Below are positions 56,680 to 64,000 of a DNA stretch of 64,000 nt, one piece after another. Numbering within the stretch: the first letter of the stretch is position 1; every line of letters starts with the position of its first letter. A program made the position numbers and the translations under genes. The stretch lies in assembly GCA_039619475.1 (NCBI GenBank), contig CM077116.1, positions 176,605,863 through 176,669,862 on the forward strand. The letters are read 5' to 3'. The notes below the pieces were generated by a model, which was given only the letters and a program-made list of their open reading frames with translations, made no database searches and was not told the DNA's origin. This DNA is from Icerya purchasi (taxonomy: Eukaryota > Arthropoda > Insecta > Hemiptera > Monophlebidae).

Positions 56680-56935
56680 AAAAATGTCCCAGTTGTATGT
56701 AACGAAAAATGTCCCAATTTTATGTAACGTTTGTTATATTTTATAGGATTTTTGTGATTATATTATTTTATATTCGTATGGACCGATTTAGAATTACGTT
56801 GTAAATTTTGATCATTTTACACAAAGTATAGAAGAGAAAGAGACAAAAATGTAACCAAGAGGGGTCAAGGGGCACAGCCCCTTGCGAGGACAAAATGGCT
56901 GAGTTCATATATATATATATATATACATATATACA
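56680..56935 (+). repeat. Dispersed repeat family A, copy 2
   Basis: Starts with two tandem 25-bp units (ATGTCCCAGTTGTATGTAACG and ATGTCCCAATTTTATGTAACG). It continues with GTATAGAAGAGAAAGAGACA, the hairpin CAAGGGG-CACA-GCCCCTTG and GGACAAAATGGC, and ends in a (TA)n tract at about 56907-56935. It matches copy 1 at 3690 and copy 3 at 63918. Confidence 0.78.
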
Positions 56936-56937
56936 TA

Positions 56938-57690
56938 TACTGTGCCTCACAAAATTATTCATATACCCACCAATTTGCAGGCAGAATGCAATGTTTTCGG
57001 CTAGCAGGAAGGCAAAAAGAAAAAAACGAACGCGAAAAAAACAGAACGGAATTGTGTGGTAGACCCCCCTCCCCGTAAGGAACCTAAAACCCACCGAACA
57101 CAGAATGAGTAACAAAAAAGGGTGCCAGGAAAAACGACAATGTAAAACAAAATACGTCACTAAAAGATTCGTACAATCACAAAATGATTCATACACACAC
57201 CAGAAAAGTAGCATAATGCTGGAAATACAATGCGTCATTAGTACATTACCATGTTTGCACGTTCTTGCCAACAATCTGACGTTCACTATAGTCGAAAAAT
57301 GTACAAGTTAATGGGGTGTGCGCGAAGAACGACATTGTGACATGCGTCACGATAAAAATACGTCGTTGGCCATAAGGCAAGTGGTGATTTCGCTTCGGGA
57401 TGAAGGTAAGAGCCTGGGTGAAATAGCCACATTACTGAAGCTGCCTCGCGGTACAGTTTAAAGTATTGTCACGACAAAAGTTCAGCTCGACCGAAGAAGC
57501 TCAATGAACATGACGAGCGGGCATTAGTCCGTAAAATCAATGCAAACCCGAAGTTGAGTGCTTCAAAATTGACGGCAGAGTTCACTGCTGCAAGTGAAAA
57601 GACCGTGCGCGTGGAGACAGTCCGACGAACGTTGCGCAAGGTTGGATACAGGGATCGTATTGCACGAAAGAAACTCGTAATTACCGACAA
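56938..57690 (+). pseudogene. Tc1-like element, left end and transposase N-terminus
   Basis: The left terminus ACTGTGCCTCACAAAATTAT then TCATATACCC carries an inner related repeat, TCACAAAATGATTCATACAC at about 57177, as in IR/DR-type Tc1 elements. The plus strand then encodes the DNA-binding part: NTSLAIRQVVISLRDEGKSL, GEIATLLKLPRGTV (first helix-turn-helix). A stop and frameshift follow, then RPKKLNEHDERALVRKINAN, KLSASKLTAEF and VETVRRTLRKVGYRDRIARK (second helix-turn-helix). The catalytic domain is missing; a 57-bp tandem repeat follows. Confidence 0.82.
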
Positions 57691-57917
57691 GAATTGTACA
57701 AAACATCAGCAGTAGTCAGAAGGTGACGCTATCCAGGTTAGCGACAAGAATTGTACAAGACATCAGCAGTAGTCAGAAGGTGACGCTATCTAGGTTAGCG
57801 ACAAGAATTGTACAAGACATCAGCAGTAGTCAGAAGGTGACGCTATCTAGGTTAGCGACAAGAATTGTACAAGACATTAACAGTAGTCAGGAAGTGACAC
57901 TATCTAGGTTATCGACA
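57690..57917 (+). repeat. 57-bp minisatellite, four units
   Basis: The unit starts GCGACAAGAATTGTACAAGA and contains CATCAGCAGTAGTCAGAAGG and TGACGCTATCTAGGTTA. Four nearly identical copies lie head to tail. 57 is a multiple of 3, so all copies read in one open frame with a 19-residue repeat (TLSRLATRIVQDISSSQKV). The first unit overlaps the end of the Tc1 fragment, so the satellite may have grown from transposon sequence. Confidence 0.88.
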
Positions 57918-58979
57918 CTTTAAAATTTAATGAAGCCGTTTCAATGCAAAATCTATTACCATTCGCGAGTTGAAGTAATTTTTATTACGTACTCGCGCGT
58001 TTTTGTTGTTAAAATTTGTGATCTGATGGTATTTTCTACCGACCCTTCAAAAATCAGGTTATCCTTGTTTGTTTTTTCTTTTTTCTTTTTATGTTACACT
58101 CAGAAATCAAGTCTTCTTTAAGAAATGTTTACTAGTATAACAAACGTCGTTGACACTATATTATCAGTGTTAATCACCGTGAAAATGCAGATTGAAAAGA
58201 AAATTAATTTTTAATAAAGATAGACAAAAAAAACTTTTATCAATATTAATTACTACGGATAAATATAGATTTGAATAAGGAAAGAGAATCTGAAATCTCT
58301 ACATGGTAATTTAGGAGCTCATCTCATTGTTGGTCAGAAGCGTGTTGAGAATTTTTTTTGGGAGGATGGGGGGTGGGGTGGAGGGGGAGTATCTTCAAAT
58401 ATTTGTTTTATAAATAACAATACAGTTTTTCCTAATGTTTACACTATTAGTAATTTCCAACATTTTGATTTATGTGTTATGTATTGTTGTACATTACGTA
58501 GGACCCATAAAAAATAAAAATGTTCAATAAAAATAAAGCGTGTTGACAGAGTCATAGTATGACAATTTCGCCTTTGAGGGATGTGTACGATGACTGGGCA
58601 GTAAATGAACATGTCGAGCAGGAGACATAGCACGAAATAAAAAAACACATTGAAAATAAGTCGAAGGGCCAGTATTCGTCAAGTTACGGAAAAATATTGA
58701 TCATTTTTGGCTAGAATACCTGATATCAGGAAAAGTAAAAGAAGCACGATTCAGCAAGGTTCTAATAATCAGGTGTCGTCTCGAAACTCGGTCTTGTAAT
58801 CGGTAAAGTTCGTAGAAATTGTGAAGTATATTAATTCGATTACCGCGTCTCCTCCCCGCGTTTTAGGAGAATCCAGACGGAACGTACGCCAGCTGCCAGC
58901 AAGGAACAACGACAACCTAGCAACCGCAGTAGAGTGATACGTACAATTTATATTCTATATTTAATTCATCGTTATTTTC

Positions 58980-59275
58980 CGTGTTCGCAGCGAACGGGTT
59001 AAATCGATTAATTGTCTGTTGACAGCGTTTGGTATTAACTATTTCACCGGGCTTTAACAGCTCATAATAGATCACACCCTTCTGATCTCATCAAATATGG
59101 GGAGTATCATCTTTCTGCCAAAGCGGTTCCGCCTCGCGGTCGATGCGGATGGTGCACCTGGTCTGCTCGTGGTATTTTCCGCTCGGGGTTCTCAAAATAA
59201 ATCCACTTTCCACCGCCCGGTAACGATATAATACAAAAACCACTTTCTTTTATATCATTGCAGCAAAATTTCACA
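58980..59275 (-). pseudogene. Mariner (Mos1-like) transposase fragment
   Basis: The minus strand reads GGGKWIYFENPERK near 59200, matching GDEKWIxFxNPKRK of mariner, where the first catalytic aspartate is lost. It continues with DQKGVIYYELLKPGEIVNTK near 59040-59090 and QQTINRFN. The two parts are in different frames and stops lie between. The open stretch that includes the first part extends upstream to 59436, but that upstream portion is not recognisable mariner. Confidence 0.75.
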
Positions 59276-59595
59276 TGCGTTTTCTCTGTCTGACTCTTGG
59301 ACAACTCATGCTTCAACAAAAGCTTTTCGAAGTAGTCGGTATGATTCAGCAACGGTTTTTTTTCAAATGAAAGCAAATTATTGCTGTCTGCGAATGCACT
59401 CGCATAAACAGCAAAACAATACTTCGCAAAAAACACTTTTTCACTTTATCATTGATGCGCGTTCAACATGTGTTGATGGCACAACAGAATGTCATATGTG
59501 TCAGATCTTTATAGCACACATTACTTTGATAAATATCTCGTTCCTCAAATCCGTATTTCACACTTGTACACCTATCGGTATATATTTTTTCCAAT

Positions 59596-59645
59596 ATATT
59601 TTTTTTCATTTATTTGTGTTTGTCAACGGTGGACATTAACTCTGC
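59596..59645 (-). repeat. LINE-type 3' tail
   Basis: In reverse complement it reads GAGTTAATGTCCACCGTTGA, CAAACACAAATAAATG and an A-run. It resembles the tails at 43112 and 23160. Confidence 0.5.
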
Positions 59646-60120
59646 GCTATAGTAACTTTCTAAACGTTCTGATGTGCGATAGCAGAATTTAAGCTAAGTT
59701 CTTGAACAAAAAACCATTATCGCACCAATTACGCTACGGTAGTGGATTTACTACATTCGTACATATGTACATTATTAATTTATTCGTTTTACACAGATAC
59801 ATAGATACATTCAAAGGTTGGTTCAAAATGATCTGTATTGTGCCTCGCATCGCTCGCCAAAAAAAAAAAATATCGAAAAAAGTATTCAGGCATATCATCG
59901 TGAAGCCTGAAGTTTTCTGCACACGTGGTGAAAATTTCAGCACGGTAGGACAAACGGCACGCCCGTACAGGTTGACCGAGTAAAGGCGTATCAATGGTAC
60001 CCTACTAACTTTTTTTTGGTCGAGAAATGTGACGTACACGGGACGGCAACACTGAGTTCGCAGAAATACAGCAAGTGCCGATTTCAGAACAGCAAGAACG
60101 ACGTCGTGCTGTCAATTTTT

Positions 60121-60291
60121 TGAAGTAAAACTTCTTATCGCGCCTTAGGGAAAAATTACGACACGGTAGAAAAAAATTTTGGTTACGCGTTACGCGTTAC
60201 ACGCAGCTTGTCGGCAGGAGTAAATTGGCCACGCTGTTCGTCATTCGGCAGGCGACCTTCACTCTGTCGCTTTCTATTGTATACGGGTGCG

Positions 60292-60330
<39 letters not shown>

Positions 60331-60965
60331 TCGAACGAGTATTGAGATTCAGGCAGCAGCATCGTACGCGGTCAGCTGTATGAGGCTAATTCTAAACAGG
60401 TGTAAATTTTATTGAATTTGAAAATTGGCGCGGTGTTAGCACATTTCAACTAGTATGATGATTTATTTATCGTTTTTGTTTTAATTAACTCGTACGGAAT
60501 TTATTTTTTGTTTTAATTCATACGGGGGATTTATATATTGTGTCATTTTTGAAGCAAAACTTCTTATCGTACGGTAGGGAAAAATTTCGATACGGTAGAA
60601 ATAATTTCGGTTACGCGTTAAACGTAAGGTATGTATTTGTGTGTATGTGTAAGTATGTATAAGTGTCGAAATTAAAGTTATAAAATGTATTACATGGTTG
60701 TTTATATTATGCAAAATTTTACTACCTAAATAATAAAACCGTAATTATTGAAGTGAAACTTCTTATGGCACGGTAGGGAAACATTAAGCACACGGTAGGT
60801 ATGTATTACTTAATGAATATAGAACAAAAATAATTTACGCAGAATTATAATAATTATACATATATTGTAAATATTATTCGCCTTAATGAATATAGAAAAA
60901 ATAAATAAATAGTTGTATTTCGTATTATTAACCTCGCCTTAATGAAGTTTTCACTTCTTTTGTGT
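60121..60965. mobile_element. Repeat inserted in the mariner, with palindromic GAAGTNAAACTTC units
   Basis: GAAGTAAAACTTCTTAT (60122), GAAGCAAAACTTCTTAT (60549) and GAAGTGAAACTTCTTAT (60750) are direct repeats, and AATGAAGTTTTCACTTC (about 60942) is inverted. The first two continue into a shared block of about 70 bp (ACGGTAGGGAAAAATT, CGGTTACGCGTTA). Between them lies a segment of about 350 bp matching 37080-37445. A (GT)n tract lies at about 60288-60326. No coding sequence is seen. Confidence 0.65.
60288..60326. repeat. (GT)n microsatellite
   Basis: About 38 bp, mostly GT with GC variants at the left. Confidence 0.9.
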
Positions 60966-61874
60966 GGTCTTAAGCACACAACAATCTTTTTTGTTCTTAC
61001 AGAAAAAACATAGCGTCGGAATGTCACGTCATGTTAAAAGAAATGTACAGTGAAGAAGCAACCGGGAGCCAGACGGTATACTATTGATGTGCGCGGTTCA
61101 AATCTGTTCCACAACCGTCGAGCGGTAGACCGGTGACGGCATCTACCTCCGTACTGCTGAACATGCTCTCAGTGTTCCCCTAAAGCACTCTGAAGACTAC
61201 GGTCAACGTCTACTACTACACCGGCGTCCTGAACACTTTGGAGAGACACGTTCAGTGGAAACGGTCAGAAATCACCAACAATTTCATCCTTCACTAAGAT
61301 GACACCAGTCTTCATACCACTTAACTCACGCAGGAATTCCTCAGATAACGCGGTATCGAGGTTCTGTCCTACTTTCCCGACTCTCCAGATTTGGCCCCCT
61401 GCGATTTCTGGCTGCTTCCTACTTTTAAACGTGAGTTGCGCGACCGAGGATTTGAAGTGGATGAAAAAGCGGTCCAAACGTGCTTCGCCGTCTTCTGGCG
61501 GTGACTTGCAACGGAATACGAAAAAATCCATGACGCGAAAATGGGTCGAGCGGTGGTGTAAGTGTATCCGGCATGGCGGAGGGTACTTTGAGGAGGATAA
61601 AGACATCGAGCAGGAGCGAACAATGTTCACAACTGTTGAGTAAAACTTTGATGCAATTTTGTCGTTTTTTTTTTTCGGTCAAAAGTTAGTAGGGTATCAT
61701 CGATATGTCTTTACGTGATTAGTTCGTGCGGACGTGCCGTTTACGCTGCCGCCCTGAAATTTTCACTATTCGTCCAGAAAAAAACTTCAGGCTTTACGAT
61801 GATGCGTTTGAATGTTTTTTTAGACTTTTTTTCGGGCAATTCGGGGCACAGTACGAATCATTTTGGACCACTCT

Positions 61875-63440
61875 GAAATAAAAATTATTCCATTTATAAA
61901 TATTTACATTTTTTAAATTTATTTGTGAATGTAGGTGCTTTTTTTCTGCGATTGCAATTAGTAAAAATTTCAAATCATTCAGACGTCGGGAAGTGGGTAA
62001 AAAATGGATTAGAACCATCCATTACAGACACGAAAGTTACCCCACCAGCGAAGCTAATATAAAGTATACGAAAAGTGAAAAAAAAGCTCAGCGTAGACTA
62101 TTAGCGGCAATTAACCGCGCCGCGTAAATATACAAAATATTTCTAACAAGCGAAAATGCTTCTTTTTACGAATGTGACATAGTTCGGTTATCAGTAGTCC
62201 GCTGCCTAGCTTTTTATCTAAACATTAGCAAAGATATCTTAAATCGATGGAGTACATTTTTAAAATTAGTGTTTACCTTCAAGGAGACTTTTATCGATAG
62301 GCGTGGAAATTGTTTTAAATGTTTAAAAGCGAAACTGCCAAACTGTTGCCCTTGTTAATTTGAAAGTTTGTAATTTCACTTTTCAGCCTTACACGTAACG
62401 TTTTGCTAGAAATTAGAGAAATACGATAAGGTTCCTCATCCGTCATCTACGTTAGAAAGAGCGTTTTTAGTGTTTTGAAATTTCGTTGTCCTCGAATGGC
62501 TGTTTCGAGCGGGGGAGGGGGGGTACGATGATGATATTGTTAATCGACCATTTAGAATTTTGGAACAATTACTGAATCTGGTTCTATTTTTAACGGTTTC
62601 CATGAATTTTCAGATGTTGCTGCTCAAGTTCTACTAATAAGGTTTTTTCGAGTGATATAATTTTGTCGAACAGCGACCAAGTGACCCCACCAGAAAGGAG
62701 CACTAATCGGACAACGACGCTTAATTTTGTAGGAAGGCCTAAAATGTTTTTAATAGCGTACATCTATAGGCGCCGAATTAAATATACCTTGGTGCAGGGT
62801 AGAAATAATGTTATTTTAATTAAAATGGTTAACGATAGTTCTAGAAAGTAAAAACGTAATGATAAAAAAAAAACCAAATAGAAATCAACAAAAGAGAGCT
62901 ATTACAGTTTTCGGTAAATAAAGGTGTAATTATAAAACTTATCGCGATTGTTATTTAACAAGTATATCTATATTAAACTGAAATATATTATACAGATTAA
63001 ATGCAAAAACGAATAATAATAACATTTTAACAATAACTAAAGCGAACGGCGAAAAAATATACGCAGGACATATGTATATCGGTACAAAGTGAAAACAATT
63101 AAATTAACACGGAACGCATGTTCGAGACAGAATATTGCCGGGAAAAAGTAAACGGGTGCTAAGGAAAGTGTTACAGTAGCAGAGCGAACATTTATTTTCA
63201 AGTATTCGATGCGGATATGAATTCATTAAATATGCCACTGATGCTTACGGGAAGAGAACTTGCTTCTGATGAATATCCCAGGTAACTGTATGATTTAAAT
63301 CTTGCATAGTTTTGATCTTAAATAAGTGTTTAATCTTAAGCTTGAAAACCATCTTTCAACCGCAGTCGTTAGACAAATTGACGGAAGAAAACGAACCTAA
63401 TTTTGTTGCTTTTGTGAATTATTTAAAAAAAATCTGACCA
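61875..63440. other. Unassigned DNA
   Basis: No gene or repeat that I can name. Open stretches of 60-75 codons on both strands look like chance. It has a G-run at about 62512-62522. Confidence 0.5.
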
Positions 63441-63449
63441 TCATTGTTT

Positions 63450-63839
63450 TTTCGTGTATGTTGCTTGAATTATTCCATACCAGTTGTGAGCTCCACATTT
63501 TGTTTTCTTACCGTGTCGTTTTCCAGTCTAGTCGTCGTTATTTGGCATTTCTTTCCATCGCTTATCAAAAGATTCTTGCATGTCGAACAGCCTCTTATTT
63601 AACGTGCGTAGCTCATTTTGAATCCGTTTTAACGCGGAATCAGATACTTGAGTCGACGAAGTGTCAGTTTTATTTTTACTAGCTTGGCAAAACAGACACC
63701 GCCATTCTGCTTTATTCTAGTCGACATACAACGTCTTCGCCACCACTCCACTACATCCGTGATCTGGTGTACGCTGACAACCAACACATGTTACGTATTT
63801 ACCATCAATTGGTAAGTCACTCGAACATTTAGCACACAT
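63450..63839 (-). pseudogene. PHD-finger ORF1-like protein of a retroelement, broken
   Basis: Starting at the ATG at 63839-63837, the minus strand encodes MCAKCSSDLPIDGKYVTCVG, CQRTPDHGCSGVV and a TAG stop at 63719-63717. After it, in the same frame, come KAEWRCLFCQ and the helix-forming SALKRIQNELRTLNKRLFDM then QESFDKRWKEM. A second stop and a frameshift follow (RLENDTVRKQNVELTTGME). The C..C...C..C...H.C...C..C order is that of a PHD/RING-like zinc finger, followed by a likely coiled coil. This combination is seen in ORF1 proteins of some insect non-LTR retrotransposons. A host gene decayed by two stops is less likely. Confidence 0.6.
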
Positions 63840-63849
63840 AACTACTATT

Positions 63850-63879
63850 TTAATATATATATATATACACATATATATG

Positions 63880-63919
<40 letters not shown>

Positions 63920-63920
63920 A
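63850..63920. repeat. (TA)n with GTATA/CATA interruptions
   Basis: Lies between the family A repeat and the start codon of the PHD-finger reading frame. Confidence 0.92.
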
Positions 63921-64000
63921 AACTCGGCCATTTTGGCCTCGCAAGGGGCTGTGCCCCTTGAACCCTCTTGCTTTCGTTTCTGTCTCTTTCTCTTCTATAC
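63918..64000 (-). repeat. Dispersed repeat family A, copy 3 (runs off the edge)
   Basis: In reverse complement it reads GTATAGAAGAGAAAGAGACA, GCAAGAGGGTTCAAGGGGCA, CAGCCCCTTGCGAGGCCAAA and ATGGCCGAGTTTTATATATA. It holds two clean hairpins, CAAGGGGC-ACA-GCCCCTTG and GGCC-AAAAT-GGCC. Confidence 0.8.

Larger units (their letters stand above)
59815..61874 (+). mobile_element. Mariner-like element with ~200-bp inverted terminal repeats, split by an insertion
   Basis: The left arm 59815-60020 starts TTGGTTCAAAATGATCTGTA. The right arm 61683-61874 ends in mirror image (ATCATTTTGGACCACTC). Shared inner landmarks are AAGCCTGAAGTTTT, GTGAAAATTTCAG, AACGGCACG and ACCCTACTAACTTTT. Inside, the plus strand carries transposase pieces. 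Near 60065-60120 there is PISEQQERRRAVNFL. Near 61350-61640 there is IEVLSYFPDSPDLAPCDFWL (third catalytic position D in the mariner DD34D motif). It is followed by FKRELRDRGFEVDEKAVQT and HGGGYFEEDKDIEQ. A 0.84-kb repeat (60121-60965) separates the pieces. Frameshifts are evident. Confidence 0.83.

Noticed and set aside
59276..59436. Upstream part of the 109-codon minus-strand frame containing mariner sequence
   Set aside because: Only the portion below about 59275 matches mariner. The upstream part shows no similarity, so it was not included in the element.
55631..64000. Search for the N-terminal FAD-binding exons of polyamine oxidase
   Set aside because: No GxGxxG dinucleotide-binding segment was found on the minus strand; the exons are taken to lie beyond the window.

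Overview
This is an AT-rich nuclear window from an animal, most probably an insect. It has long introns, many (TA)n tracts, and decayed Tc1/mariner and LINE copies of insect type. A hemipteroid would fit the repeat content, but the species cannot be fixed from the sequence. No bacterial-style gene packing, rRNA gene, functional tRNA gene or CRISPR array was seen. Only two host genes are well supported; both are partial and they converge tail to tail.

Left half, + strand (4319-25457): the 3' half of a CNNM / cyclin M (ACDP; Drosophila unextended-like) magnesium transport mediator. Eight coding exons join with consistent phases into 419 codons. They cover the end of CBS1, CBS2, the cyclic-nucleotide-binding-homology domain and the C-terminal tail. 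The transmembrane DUF21 part was not found and should lie to the left. A possible alternative last exon sits at 22645.

Right half, - strand (55630-31238): the C-terminal 337 codons of a flavin polyamine oxidase (spermine oxidase/PAOX family) in six exons, ending with the FAD-contacting FAGEATH region. The N-terminal Rossmann exons should lie to the right. About 5.8 kb (25.5-31.2 kb) separates the two stop codons.

The rest is introns and intergenic DNA filled with mobile elements. Supported are two Tc1 remnants (1-770, 56.9-57.7 kb), a deleted mariner with terminal repeats (35.2-36.1 kb), a second short mariner fragment (58.98-59.27 kb), and a long-TIR mariner-like element split by another repeat (59.8-61.9 kb). 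There is also a DDE transposase pseudogene of another insect family (43.8-44.9 kb), several LINE pieces (one with a YADD reverse-transcriptase motif and an RNase H remnant at 45.1-46.6 kb), a tRNA-derived SINE (15.7 kb, with a second fragment at 1.7 kb), palindromic MITEs, and a PHD-finger ORF1-like pseudogene at the right edge.

The most unusual region is 49.64-55.08 kb, inside a polyamine oxidase intron. It is a fold-back element with long inverted arms. Its left arm is interrupted by a second element with its own ~310-bp inverted arms. That inner element carries a decayed gene whose product combines a flap-endonuclease/PIN-like acidic core with a cysteine-rich CXC-like tail. All protein assignments come from reading translations by eye; no database search was run.
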